This document shows, in pieces, positions 11,015-22,123 of a stretch of DNA of 64,000 nucleotides. Source of the DNA: Mercurialis annua. Its lineage: Eukaryota > Streptophyta > Magnoliopsida > Malpighiales > Euphorbiaceae. The notes beneath the pieces are model-generated. The model made no database searches. It saw only the letters and a list, made by a program, of their open reading frames with translations, and was not told the origin of the DNA. The position numbers were made by a program, and so were the translations under genes. The stretch is from NCBI RefSeq assembly GCF_937616625.2, contig NC_065573.1:8075001-8139000 (forward strand), in the 5' to 3' direction. How positions within the stretch are numbered: the first letter of the stretch is position 1; every line of letters begins with the position of its first letter.

Positions 11015-11340
11015 ATCCTAAAGATTGAACAACAAAAATTTAAATAACACATAATTCATACCCAAGTATGAAACAAACAAGTAACAATTAAGATTTCCCG
11101 AGAAATTAACAGCATTAAAATGTTCACCCAAGTGAAATAACAGCAACTATCAAAAGCATTAATCAACATATAATGACCGACTCAACGCAATCCTATTGGT
11201 GTAGGCAGAATGTTTTAAAAATCAAAAGATGACGTTTTTAAAGACATGATAGAAACTTATATTCGCAGTAGTTCCTAAGACACAACCATACTTAACAAAG
11301 TAAACACATAGCAAGCAATTGGCCTTGTTTTGAAACCAAA
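11015..11340 (-). other. Element A untranslated leader
   Basis: About 330 bases between the primer-binding site and the gag start. AT-rich with no open frame of note. Matching leaders lie at 39131-39409 (B) and 53217-53544 (C). Likely holds the packaging signal, by analogy with other LTR elements only. Confidence 0.6.
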
Positions 11341-11352
11341 GCTCTGATACCA
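11341..11352 (-). other. Primer-binding site of element A (initiator tRNA-Met type)
   Basis: Minus strand reads TGGTATCAGAGC, complementary to the 3' end of plant initiator tRNA-Met. It sits 4 bases inside the LTR end. The same site occurs in C at 53545-53556; in B (39410-39421) it has one base change. Confidence 0.9.
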
Positions 11353-11356
11353 AGTT

Positions 11357-12374
11357 TTTCACGACCCATTTTCATGAATCGCGACCGGCGCTAGGGTATG
11401 GGTAATGTAGTACCAAAACTCGTAGCTAACCTTTCAATTAACATACAAACACATAAACCTGTAGAAAACCAATGCTCGTGGGCAACCGAGACTTCAGCCT
11501 AAATCTAGCAGTTATAATATTCAGCAATTAAATATAACATGCTTTCCAATACTGGGTTGTAAATAGGCATAACATAAATAATCCTGAATAATCATATAAC
11601 ATGCCAAAGCAATATAACTAGTCGGACCAATCCGACAAACAACTGTAATAATAATAAAGACGTCTAGTCAACTACTGCGGTCTAAGAATAAAATACTTTG
11701 ATTGTTCTACTAAAATAAATGGAACTTCCGAGGAAAAGTAAATGTGGAGATCACCCGACTCTCTAAGATTATAACCCTGGGAAAAATTGGGAAAACAACG
11801 AGGTCAGATATACTGAGATGAGTTTATACCACTATCTACATTTATTAAGTGGAAAACCTTTAAATCCGTTTAGAACATTTAATAATGATATTACGAATAA
11901 TAGTTGGAACCCTAATCCACAATTCTAAATAAATAACACAATCCAATAGGCCTGGTCCCGAGAGCTGAGCTACACCGAGTTACCATTGACCACACTTTAC
12001 CATATCCAGAGTCCCGAGAGCTGTGCTGAACCGAGTTACTTTATTTGGTCCCGAGAGCTATTCTCACACCGAGTTACCACATTTCCATAATTACCTTACT
12101 CAGATCATTACTGGTGCGCACGCAGTCCTAATAATGCCAATTAGGTAGCATGTTCCAACTAAGAGCCATAATATAAAAACAGTTCGCAATATACGTACAA
12201 TATATATATTTAATATTTAAAATAACAATTTACTTAGTAAAGCGGTAAATAGTAAGTACAAACTCACTGCTTGCTAATCCACGTGATAACCGGCAAGCAA
12301 CTAATCCTGGTTCGCCTCTGAAGCACGAACAATAGATGGGTCTAGACAAATAAAATAACTATTAAAAACAAACC
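11357..12374 (-). repeat. Element A 5' LTR, part 1 (3' end of the LTR)
   Basis: The LTR terminus TGTCACGACCC (plus strand) is mutated to tttcacgaccc. The segment continues to 12374, where D is inserted. It includes three copies of a module around gtcccgagagct...accgagttac (about 11954-12080), conserved in all A-family LTRs, and an AT-rich run near 12200. The last five bases, AAACC (12370-12374), are the target duplication of D. Confidence 0.88.
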
Positions 12375-13321
12375 TGAAAGACCCTTTGGGTTATAAGGCA
12401 AACCGGTTTTTGATTTGTGAATCGGAAATTTAAATTCTTTAAAGCGGAAAAGAGAATTTAAAGACACAAGAGATTTAGAGTGGTTCGGATCAACTCACGA
12501 TCCTACTCCACTACTCAATCTAAGATTGAGATTTTAGAATCCACTAAATGGGATTGTGCTTTATAGATAAGCACCAACTTTACAAAAAGATTTCTTAGAG
12601 ATAATCTCAAACTCACAATTGATTTTTCAAGGATAATCAAGAACCTACAAGGGTTGAGTTTTTCCAAAGCTAAACTCTAACTCACAATGATTAGGAGTTT
12701 CCAAGATTACTCCAAAACTACAACAAAACTAAGTGATTTAAAAATGTATGTTTGTTGTTTCAAGGTGTGTAAATCATTAACCTTGAAACATTGCAAATGG
12801 GTTTATATTTATACCCAAAGCAATCCCCAAACAAAGCACTAACAAACAAAACAAAAAAATGATCTCTGCACACATATCGCCCCCGTGATGCATGGATCAC
12901 GGGCGAGATATTTGAATGAGACAAAAACCTTCAACGGCTAGAGCCACGTGTCAATGCTTCATTGGGCCTTCAAAAATGTATCCGTTGGATCTTCAACGGT
13001 CTCATTTATCGCGCCCGAGATGTGTTCGTCGCGCCCGTGATTCGTTCCAACGGTCGACTAGGGTTTTGTCAGCTCGAATATCGCCCCCGTGATATTTGCG
13101 TCGCCCCCGTGATATATATCGCCCCCGAGATGGAAATCCATCACGGGCGAGATATGCTACTGGACAGCTTTCTACTCAAAAACACGATTTTTGCTAGAGA
13201 GCTCCGAATTGACTTCCGATTGTTCCTATGAGTTCCTATACACTAATAAACATGATTAGATCACTCATAGTTGATTGTCAAAGTCAAAACAAAAGGAGTT
13301 TGAAAGGACAAAGGTCCAACA
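12375..13321 (-). repeat. Element D LTR 1
   Basis: Bounded TG...CA (plus strand tgaaagaccc ... ggtccaaca). It carries an imperfect GC-rich inverted-repeat module at 12876-13160 with repeated TCGCCCCCGTGAT and CGCGCCCG cores, 160-445 bases from the LTR 5' end on the minus strand. It differs from LTRs 2 and 3 at about 12966 (C for T). Confidence 0.92.
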
Positions 13322-13916
13322 ATCTCCCCCTTTTTGAGTTTGACAATCAACATGCTAAAATGACCAAGTTAAGTAAGAGTCAAATTGATTTTGGCTCCCC
13401 CTCACTTTATGCACAAAAGATATAAGCAATTTATAATGCATAAGCAAGAAATTTTGAAAAAAAAACTTAGCAATTTGAGCATGGAAACTTCTCCCCCTTT
13501 GTCAAGCACAAAAAGAATCAAAGCATGTTTAGAACACGGACAAAGGAGCTAATTGAAGGAGATTTTGAAAACAATTTTTAGTCTCTCATTCAATTGAGGC
13601 GCAAGACACTAATTTGATATGCATATCAAGCCTAAAACTCAATTGATTGAACTAATTTGATTTAAATGATCAAAAATAGGTAATAATTCATCAATTGAAT
13701 TGTACCAAGGCAAGTCCAATCATTAAAAAAGTTTTAAAGCATATCAAAACTTTTTGAAAAATTGATTCTCCCCCTCAAAACAACAATTTTGGAAAACATG
13801 GCATATAGATTGATACAAATTTTACCTATGTTGCCATTTTCCAAAAGCTTCCATTGATCATCCACCTTATGATTTGAGATTGGTTTAGTGGACATCAATT
13901 GTACCTACAAAGCAAA
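13322..13916 (-). other. Element D internal 1: noncoding 3' region and polypurine tract
   Basis: About 595 bases between the gag stop and the LTR where pol would be expected. No coding frame. The polypurine tract (ctcaaaaagggggagat on the minus strand) abuts the LTR. Three further ggggag-rich purine runs lie at about 13396-13404, 13490-13500 and 13768-13777, possible secondary priming sites. Confidence 0.75.
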
Positions 13917-15809
13917 TCACTTAGGTACCCAAACAACTTTGGGTCCTTGAAATTTAATGCTTGAATAGTTCAAAGGGATTAGCCTTAATTGAACTTTTCT
14001 CACATAGCAATGAACATTAATGTGACCATATTGCATGCAATAAAAACATTGAGTTCTATGGTTCACATTTGATTGCTTTTGAGGTGACTTGGTTCTAATG
14101 GTCTCATAAGAACAAGCACAAGCATGTACACAAGAATTGACATTTGAAGATGCATGAACATGTGAGTTCTTTCTAGTCTTCTTGTTCCATTTTTGACTAT
14201 ATTGAGAAGCATAGCCATGTCTCAAGGGTCTTGTACCCTTGTTGCTCTTAGCCTTTTGAGCCAAGAATGGCTTAGGCCTAGGAGCTTGAGCATGCACCTT
14301 CTTTGCCTCAATTGGTTTGACCAATTTAGGAGGAACTTCTATAGAAGAAGTTTGAGGCAAAATGGACTTCACAACTTTAGTCCCATTGGAACTAGAGGCA
14401 TTTTGATTATAGCCAAGTCCATATTTTATGGTTGGGCATCTTTGAGATACAAGAATTGAATCCAAAGTTGCCTTCCCTTTTTGAAATCTTGAAAGTGAAT
14501 CTTTTAATTCAAGAATTTCATTCTTTAGTTGATCATTTTCCTTAAGCAAGTTATCAACATTCAAACCTTGCTTAGGGATAGATTCTAAAGATGACTTGAG
14601 AGCTTCATTTGACAATTTAAGCTCATGAAATTCTTTTGTTAAAACAATCATTTCATCTTTGGCTTTAGAAGCCTCATTTTTGAAAAATAGCATCTTGGCT
14701 TTATAATCACCACATTTAATTACTAGTTCATCAAGCATGCTATACATATCATCATCATCATCATGAGCATCATCAACAACAATATCATCAATAACATCAT
14801 CAACAGTATCATTTTTAACATTTAAGCATGCATCATGTGATTCAACACCAATACCATCCCAAGATAGAAAAGATTGGGGGTTTACCTCTAGTGTTGGTTC
14901 CTCCTCAAAAGACATGAGGCACAAGTTGGCATCATGGTGGCTATCACCATCCGATTGAGAATCACCATCCCAAAAAGTCTTGGAACCCCCCTTTGAACTC
15001 TTCCTTGAAGAGGAGGATCTACCATGATTTCCATTTCCCTTCATCTTGAGCTCATTCACTCTCTTTGTGAGCCTCAAGAGTTCTTCCTCATTGCTTTCCT
15101 TCTTGTTCTCTTCTAAAAGAGTACTTGTTGATGCCTTGAAAGCCATGTTCTTCTCCCTTGCCATTTCTTCTTGAATAATCTTGATGTAAGACATCTCATG
15201 GAGAAGAAGCTTTCCAATCAACTCATCCGTCCTCAAGGTGGATAAATCATGAGTTTCAATGATGGCGGTAGTCTTAGGTTGCCATAGAAGAATAGGAAGG
15301 GATCTTAGGATTTTACCATTGATTTCATTTAGCTTGAAGAATTTCCCAAGTTGCTCAAGACTATGAACAATCTTAAGAAGTCTTGATGTCATCATCCCCA
15401 CATCTTCATTTGGCAAGCCCTTGAAGCCTTCATACTCACCAAGAAGCAACTCAAGCTTCTTACCCTTGACTTGTTGTGTACCTTCATAGTAGCTCTCAAG
15501 AGTCTCCCACATTTGCTTGGCACAATTCAAGTGTTGAATTCTACCTTGTTCTTCTCTAGAGATTGAGGAGAAGAGAGTAGTAATGGCTTTTCTATTCATG
15601 CCATTCTCCTTGACTTGCTCTATAGACCAATCTTGTCTCTTCAAAAGAGCTCCATTTTTGTCACATGGAGGTGTCCATCCCCTTAGAAATACACTCCATA
15701 GATCAACCCCTTGCATATCAAGATAATTTTCCATCACATATTTCCAAACTTTGTAATTTGAGCCATCAAGAAAAGGTTTGAGAGTGATGAAAAAATTTTC
15801 GGTTGCCAT
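13917..15809 (-). CDS. gag: Element D gag, copy 1 (copia-type Gag, UBN2-like)
   Basis: Intact 630-codon frame. The N-terminal part (residues 1-230: FFITLKPFLDGSNYKVWKYV, then TLESYYEGTQQVKGKKLELL) matches the Gag domain of plant Ty1/copia elements. An acidic Asp run (DDAHDDDDD, about 345-355) precedes a predicted coiled coil (about 380-450, many Lys/Glu/Leu). The zinc knuckle CFYCMQYGHINVHC (CX2CX4HX4C) lies near residue 590. The protein ends ...VVWVPK, the usual copia junction before protease, and stops there. It differs from copy 2 by two residues that I can see (NGMNR here, NSMNR there; IETHD here, IKTHD there). It should make the particle protein but no enzymes. Confidence 0.9.
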   Translation of the reverse strand: MATENFFITLKPFLDGSNYKVWKYVMENYLDMQGVDLWSVFLRGWTPPCDKNGALLKRQDWSIEQVKENGMNRKAITTLFSSISREEQGRIQHLNCAKQMWETLESYYEGTQQVKGKKLELLLGEYEGFKGLPNEDVGMMTSRLLKIVHSLEQLGKFFKLNEINGKILRSLPILLWQPKTTAIIETHDLSTLRTDELIGKLLLHEMSYIKIIQEEMAREKNMAFKASTSTLLEENKKESNEEELLRLTKRVNELKMKGNGNHGRSSSSRKSSKGGSKTFWDGDSQSDGDSHHDANLCLMSFEEEPTLEVNPQSFLSWDGIGVESHDACLNVKNDTVDDVIDDIVVDDAHDDDDDMYSMLDELVIKCGDYKAKMLFFKNEASKAKDEMIVLTKEFHELKLSNEALKSSLESIPKQGLNVDNLLKENDQLKNEILELKDSLSRFQKGKATLDSILVSQRCPTIKYGLGYNQNASSSNGTKVVKSILPQTSSIEVPPKLVKPIEAKKVHAQAPRPKPFLAQKAKSNKGTRPLRHGYASQYSQKWNKKTRKNSHVHASSNVNSCVHACACSYETIRTKSPQKQSNVNHRTQCFYCMQYGHINVHCYVRKVQLRLIPLNYSSIKFQGPKVVWVPK

Positions 15810-15854
15810 TTTTGATCGAAAGCTCTAGCAATTAAGCAACAAGAAGAGCACCTC

Positions 15855-15866
15855 GCTCTGATACCA
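15855..15866 (-). other. Primer-binding site of element D, copy 1
   Basis: Minus strand reads TGGTATCAGAGC two bases after the LTR 2 terminus, the initiator tRNA-Met type. The second copy lies at 19349-19360 beside LTR 3. Confidence 0.88.
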
Positions 15867-15868
15867 AT

Positions 15869-16815
15869 TGAAAGACCCTTTGGGTTATAAGGCAAACCGG
15901 TTTTTGATTTGTGAATCGGAAATTTAAATTCTTTAAAGCGGAAAAGAGAATTTAAAGACACAAGAGATTTAGAGTGGTTCGGATCAACTCACGATCCTAC
16001 TCCACTACTCAATCTAAGATTGAGATTTTAGAATCCACTAAATGGGATTGTGCTTTATAGATAAGCACCAACTTTACAAAAAGATTTCTTAGAGATAATC
16101 TCAAACTCACAATTGATTTTTCAAGGATAATCAAGAACCTACAAGGGTTGAGTTTTTCCAAAGCTAAACTCTAACTCACAATGATTAGGAGTTTCCAAGA
16201 TTACTCCAAAACTACAACAAAACTAAGTGATTTAAAAATGTATGTTTGTTGTTTCAAGGTGTGTAAATCATTAACCTTGAAACATTGCAAATGGGTTTAT
16301 ATTTATACCCAAAGCAATCCCCAAACAAAGCACTAACAAACAAAACAAAAAAATGATCTCTGCACACATATCGCCCCCGTGATGCATGGATCACGGGCGA
16401 GATATTTGAATGAGACAAAAACCTTCAACGGCTAGAGCCACGTGTCAATGCTTCATTGGGTCTTCAAAAATGTATCCGTTGGATCTTCAACGGTCTCATT
16501 TATCGCGCCCGAGATGTGTTCGTCGCGCCCGTGATTCGTTCCAACGGTCGACTAGGGTTTTGTCAGCTCGAATATCGCCCCCGTGATATTTGCGTCGCCC
16601 CCGTGATATATATCGCCCCCGAGATGGAAATCCATCACGGGCGAGATATGCTACTGGACAGCTTTCTACTCAAAAACACGATTTTTGCTAGAGAGCTCCG
16701 AATTGACTTCCGATTGTTCCTATGAGTTCCTATACACTAATAAACATGATTAGATCACTCATAGTTGATTGTCAAAGTCAAAACAAAAGGAGTTTGAAAG
16801 GACAAAGGTCCAACA
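15869..16815 (-). repeat. Element D LTR 2 (shared middle LTR)
   Basis: 947 bases, acting both as 5' LTR of internal 1 and 3' LTR of internal 2. Flanked by internal sequence on both sides with no target duplication, as expected for a recombination product rather than two insertions. Its GC-rich module is at 16370-16655. Confidence 0.92.
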
Positions 16816-17410
16816 ATCTCCCCCTTTTTGAGTTTGACAATCAACATGCTAAAATGACTAAGTTAAGTAAGAGTCAAATTGATTTTGGCTCCCCCTCACT
16901 TTATGCACAAAAGATATAAGCAATTTATAATGCATAAGCAAGAAATTTTGAAAAAAAAACTTAGCAATTTGAGCATGGAAACTTCTCCCCCTTTGTCAAG
17001 CACAAAAAGAATCAAAGCATGTTTAGAACACGGACAAAGGAGCTAATTGAAGGAGATTTTGAAAACAATTTTTAGTCTCTCATTCAATTGAGGCGCAAGA
17101 CACTAATTTGATATGCATATCAAGCCTAAAACTCAATTGATTGAACTAATTTGATTTAAATGATCAAAAATAGGTAATAATTCATCAATTGAATTGTACC
17201 AAGGCAAGTCCAATCATTAAAAAAGTTTTAAAGCATATCAAAACTTTTTGAAAAATTGATTCTCCCCCTCAAAACAACAATTTTGGAAAACATGGCATAT
17301 AGATTGATACAAATTTTACCTATGTTGCCATTTTCCAAAAGCTTCCATTGATCATCCACCTTATGATTTGAGATTGGTTTAGTGGACATCAATTGTACCT
17401 ACAAAGCAAA
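16816..17410 (-). other. Element D internal 2: noncoding 3' region and polypurine tract
   Basis: Near-identical copy of 13322-13916. One visible difference: atgactaag near 16857 against atgaccaag in copy 1. No pol sequence. Confidence 0.75.
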
Positions 17411-19303
17411 TCACTTAGGTACCCAAACAACTTTGGGTCCTTGAAATTTAATGCTTGAATAGTTCAAAGGGATTAGCCTTAATTGAACTTTTCTCACATA
17501 GCAATGAACATTAATGTGACCATATTGCATGCAATAAAAACATTGAGTTCTATGGTTCACATTTGATTGCTTTTGAGGTGACTTGGTTCTAATGGTCTCA
17601 TAAGAACAAGCACAAGCATGTACACAAGAATTGACATTTGAAGATGCATGAACATGTGAGTTCTTTCTAGTCTTCTTGTTCCATTTTTGACTATATTGAG
17701 AAGCATAGCCATGTCTCAAGGGTCTTGTACCCTTGTTGCTCTTAGCCTTTTGAGCCAAGAATGGCTTAGGCCTAGGAGCTTGAGCATGCACCTTCTTTGC
17801 CTCAATTGGTTTGACCAATTTAGGAGGAACTTCTATAGAAGAAGTTTGAGGCAAAATGGACTTCACAACTTTAGTCCCATTGGAACTAGAGGCATTTTGA
17901 TTATAGCCAAGTCCATATTTTATGGTTGGGCATCTTTGAGATACAAGAATTGAATCCAAAGTTGCCTTCCCTTTTTGAAATCTTGAAAGTGAATCTTTTA
18001 ATTCAAGAATTTCATTCTTTAGTTGATCATTTTCCTTAAGCAAGTTATCAACATTCAAACCTTGCTTAGGGATAGATTCTAAAGATGACTTGAGAGCTTC
18101 ATTTGACAATTTAAGCTCATGAAATTCTTTTGTTAAAACAATCATTTCATCTTTGGCTTTAGAAGCCTCATTTTTGAAAAATAGCATCTTGGCTTTATAA
18201 TCACCACATTTAATTACTAGTTCATCAAGCATGCTATACATATCATCATCATCATCATGAGCATCATCAACAACAATATCATCAATAACATCATCAACAG
18301 TATCATTTTTAACATTTAAGCATGCATCATGTGATTCAACACCAATACCATCCCAAGATAGAAAAGATTGGGGGTTTACCTCTAGTGTTGGTTCCTCCTC
18401 AAAAGACATGAGGCACAAGTTGGCATCATGGTGGCTATCACCATCCGATTGAGAATCACCATCCCAAAAAGTCTTGGAACCCCCCTTTGAACTCTTCCTT
18501 GAAGAGGAGGATCTACCATGATTTCCATTTCCCTTCATCTTGAGCTCATTCACTCTCTTTGTGAGCCTCAAGAGTTCTTCCTCATTGCTTTCCTTCTTGT
18601 TCTCTTCTAAAAGAGTACTTGTTGATGCCTTGAAAGCCATGTTCTTCTCCCTTGCCATTTCTTCTTGAATAATCTTGATGTAAGACATCTCATGGAGAAG
18701 AAGCTTTCCAATCAACTCATCCGTCCTCAAGGTGGATAAATCATGAGTTTTAATGATGGCGGTAGTCTTAGGTTGCCATAGAAGAATAGGAAGGGATCTT
18801 AGGATTTTACCATTGATTTCATTTAGCTTGAAGAATTTCCCAAGTTGCTCAAGACTATGAACAATCTTAAGAAGTCTTGATGTCATCATCCCCACATCTT
18901 CATTTGGCAAGCCCTTGAAGCCTTCATACTCACCAAGAAGCAACTCAAGCTTCTTACCCTTGACTTGTTGTGTACCTTCATAGTAGCTCTCAAGAGTCTC
19001 CCACATTTGCTTGGCACAATTCAAGTGTTGAATTCTACCTTGTTCTTCTCTAGAGATTGAGGAGAAGAGAGTAGTAATGGCTTTTCTATTCATGCTATTC
19101 TCCTTGACTTGCTCTATAGACCAATCTTGTCTCTTCAAAAGAGCTCCATTTTTGTCACATGGAGGTGTCCATCCCCTTAGAAATACACTCCATAGATCAA
19201 CCCCTTGCATATCAAGATAATTTTCCATCACATATTTCCAAACTTTGTAATTTGAGCCATCAAGAAAAGGTTTGAGAGTGATGAAAAAATTTTCGGTTGC
19301 CAT
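17411..19303 (-). CDS. gag: Element D gag, copy 2
   Basis: Intact 630-codon frame, the same protein as the copy 3494 bases to the left apart from two visible substitutions (NSMNR and IKTHD here). Same layout: UBN2-like Gag domain, acidic run, coiled coil, CX2CX4HX4C knuckle, WVPK terminus. That both copies stay open over 630 codons suggests recent activity or recent duplication. Confidence 0.9.
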   Translation of the reverse strand: MATENFFITLKPFLDGSNYKVWKYVMENYLDMQGVDLWSVFLRGWTPPCDKNGALLKRQDWSIEQVKENSMNRKAITTLFSSISREEQGRIQHLNCAKQMWETLESYYEGTQQVKGKKLELLLGEYEGFKGLPNEDVGMMTSRLLKIVHSLEQLGKFFKLNEINGKILRSLPILLWQPKTTAIIKTHDLSTLRTDELIGKLLLHEMSYIKIIQEEMAREKNMAFKASTSTLLEENKKESNEEELLRLTKRVNELKMKGNGNHGRSSSSRKSSKGGSKTFWDGDSQSDGDSHHDANLCLMSFEEEPTLEVNPQSFLSWDGIGVESHDACLNVKNDTVDDVIDDIVVDDAHDDDDDMYSMLDELVIKCGDYKAKMLFFKNEASKAKDEMIVLTKEFHELKLSNEALKSSLESIPKQGLNVDNLLKENDQLKNEILELKDSLSRFQKGKATLDSILVSQRCPTIKYGLGYNQNASSSNGTKVVKSILPQTSSIEVPPKLVKPIEAKKVHAQAPRPKPFLAQKAKSNKGTRPLRHGYASQYSQKWNKKTRKNSHVHASSNVNSCVHACACSYETIRTKSPQKQSNVNHRTQCFYCMQYGHINVHCYVRKVQLRLIPLNYSSIKFQGPKVVWVPK

Positions 19304-19362
19304 TTTTGATCGAAAGCTCTAGCAATTAAGCAACAAGAAGAGCACCTCGCTCTGATACCAAT

Positions 19363-20309
19363 TGAAAGACCCTTTGGGTTATAAGGCAAACCGGTTTTTG
19401 ATTTGTGAATCGGAAATTTAAATTCTTTAAAGCGAAAAAGAGAATTTAAAGACACAAGAGATTTAGAGTGGTTCGGATCAACTCACGATCCTACTCCACT
19501 ACTCAATCTAAGATTGAGATTTTAGAATCCACTAAATGGGATTGTGCTTTATAGATAAGCACCAACTTTACAAAAAGATTTCTTAGAGATAATCTCAAAC
19601 TCACAATTGATTTTTCAAGGATAATCAAGAACCTACAAGGGTTGAGTTTTTCCAAAGCTAAACTCTAACTCACAATGATTAGGAGTTTCCAAGATTACTC
19701 CAAAACTACAACAAAACTAAGTGATTTAAAAATGTATGTTTGTTGTTTCAAGGTGTGTAAATCATTAACCTTGAAACATTGCAAATGGGTTTATATTTAT
19801 ACCCAAAGCAATCCCCAAACAAAGCACTAACAAACAAAACAAAAAAATGATCTCTGCACACATATCGCCCCCGTGATGCATGGATCACGGGCGAGATATT
19901 TGAATGAGACAAAAACCTTCAACGGCTAGAGCCACGTGTCAATGCTTCATTGGGTCTTCAAAAATGTATCCGTTGGATCTTCAACGGTCTCATTTATCGC
20001 GCCCGAGATGTGTTCGTCGCGCCCGTGATTCGTTCCAACGGTCAACTAGGGTTTTGTCAGCTCGAATATCGCCCCCGTGATATTTGCGTCGCCCCCGTGA
20101 TATATATCGCCCCCGAGATGGAAATCCATCACGGGCGAGATATGCTACTGGACAGCTTTCTACTCAAAAACACGATTTTTGCTAGAGAGCTCCGAATTGA
20201 CTTCCGATTGTTCCTATGAGTTCCTATACACTAATAAACATGATTAGATCACTCATAGTTGATTGTCAAAGTCAAAACAAAAGGAGTTTGAAAGGACAAA
20301 GGTCCAACA
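19363..20309 (-). repeat. Element D LTR 3 (outer 5' LTR)
   Basis: Outer LTR followed by the target duplication AAACC at 20310-20314. Private differences by eye: agcgaaaaag near 19432 (agcggaaaag in LTRs 1 and 2) and ggtcaacta near 20041 (ggtcgacta elsewhere). Confidence 0.92.
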
Positions 20310-20825
20310 AAACCCTAACTCTAGAGAGTACTAGATACCACATAGGACTAGCATAAATAACACGTCGGAATTAAATAATCCAGAACAACACAATAATACC
20401 CAAAAGGTAACAATGCACAATTATTACAAGTCTATTGAGTTCTCGCTTAAAATCCGATTTACAAATATTATTTAATAATCTTTAAATAATAATTAATTTC
20501 CAAATAGTGGATTAGCCGAGTTACCAATAAATACCAAGCTAATCTCACTTGTCGGGTGACCCAAGTCTAACCCGACCCAAACGTTTATCAAATATAAATC
20601 CGAGTTTATATTTATAAAATAATTCGATAAAATAATAATTCAGTTTAAAAACAAAACTCAATAACTTCAATTTAAAGTAACCCAAGTTACAACCCAAAAA
20701 TCTAACCATTTTAAGTTTATAAAAGTTTGGGGACTAAACTGTACTTTAGCCAATTAGGGACTAAATTATACTTTAGCCAATTTGATATTTAAAATCAAAT
20801 TAATTACCTTTGTTTATAATTAATA

Positions 20826-21109
20826 CTCCCTCTGTCCCAATAGAGTTGTCCACTTTGCCTTTATCACACAGTTTAAGAAAAGCAATTATTATTTGTGGGT
20901 TTTGTGAAATTTTACTTACTTTTCTTGTCATATCCCTATTTAATATCGGGCCCACTTTGCAATTTACTTTTAATTTACTCATTAGAGGATTTTAAATAGG
21001 GGTAATATAGCAAAACTAAGTGTAAAAGTTAGTTACTTTTTGAAAGTGGACAAGTATTTTGGGACAAATTTTTTTCTCAAAGTGGACAACTCCATTGGGA
21101 CGGAGGGAG
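20826..21109. mobile_element. Stowaway-type MITE (284 bp)
   Basis: Terminal inverted repeats of about 32 bases with two mismatches: ctccctctgtcccaatagag at the left, complement of ctccctccgtcccaatggag at the right. Flanked by TA on both sides (20824-20825, 21110-21111). The other five A-family LTRs read straight through this site (ttaatacaaaatat), giving a clean empty site. No transposase. The CTCCCTCCGTCCC terminus and TA target are typical of Tc1/mariner-derived Stowaway MITEs. Confidence 0.93.
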
Positions 21110-22123
21110 TACAAAATATAAAGTTACTAATCAAAAAACTTACCAAAATAAGTTATAAAAACGCTCAGGGGCTAAATTGTAATTTAGCCATTTAAATTTC
21201 AAAACCCAAAATAATTCCCCTAGTAATTATATCAACTTAATTATGACTTATAAGTTTACCAATCATAATCAAAACATTCGCAAAGGTTATTATTGAAACA
21301 AATGTCACGGTTTAACTTAAGGGTTTAATTGTTTTAACCAAAACACTTTGGTGATCAAACTGAGCAATTGACCATCCTTTCCATTTAAAAACCCATCAAC
21401 CCGCCAAGCCTAAGAATCATAAGGCGAAACTCCATTTTCTTTTCCTAGCTACTGCATATTTTTAAATCAAGAACTCAACTTCCAAAACTTAATCAATTAA
21501 TCAAGATTACAATCAATCCATATCATTAATCATAATCTAACAATAACTCAAATCACAAACCATTGAAGCAGTCACAAGACAAACACAGAAATACGTCCAT
21601 GGAGCCGAGATTGAATACCATAAACACAAAACCGAAACAAACGTTTTAATTAATTAACAACTAACATGCCGAGCTATTCTTGATCACTGACATAACAAAA
21701 TCATAGCCAAACAAAGCAAATCCAATCGGCAGTAGCGGATCCTCATGAAAACAGACCATACAAGTTAAGAACGGAAACCGTACGGCGATTAGAACGAGGT
21801 CGATTACGTACCGTTCAACAAAAACGAGATGGGGGAACGTAGAGAATCGAGTCTACAATCTCTGGGATCAAACGATTCGGATTTCGATCAAGAAACGAAA
21901 GAGAACGAATCAATTTACTGAATGTTGTTCATAAGCCAAAATCTGAAATCAAAAGAATAACACCACTTACCGGGGTAGCAGGTTTGAGTAATTATTTCGG
22001 CTTTGTTTCTCAGAGAATGAACAAAGGAATGGAGGCTAGGGTTTGTCTGCCGTATGGAGAAAAGGTTAGGGTAAGAAGTTACGTATTTAAAGGCTTCGGA
22101 AAAAGAAATAATGAAGCTCGAAA

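Larger units (their letters stand above)
12375..20309 (-). mobile_element. Element D: gag-only copia-like LTR element in an LTR-int-LTR-int-LTR tandem
   Basis: Three 947-bp LTRs (12375-13321, 15869-16815, 19363-20309) alternate with two 2547-2553-bp internal regions, with an exact 3494-base period. A 5-base target duplication AAACC flanks only the whole array (12370-12374 and 20310-20314). Each internal region has a primer site, a 630-codon gag frame and a polypurine tract, but no protease, integrase, RT or RNase H. The copies differ at only a handful of bases by eye, so the element is young. It must have been mobilised by pol from another element. Confidence 0.93.

Noticed and set aside
12962..13231. 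An 89-codon ORF in each D LTR (also 16456, 19950)
   Set aside because: Lies wholly in the LTR over the GC-rich inverted repeats. No recognisable protein, so likely chance.
13917..15809. The 630-codon frame as a host gene in tandem duplicate
   Set aside because: It sits between LTRs with primer site and purine tract, and has copia Gag features (UBN2-like domain, CCHC knuckle, WVPK end).
20800..20995. Two opposing 60-codon ORFs near 20800-20995
   Set aside because: They lie across the left half of the Stowaway MITE and are frame shadows.
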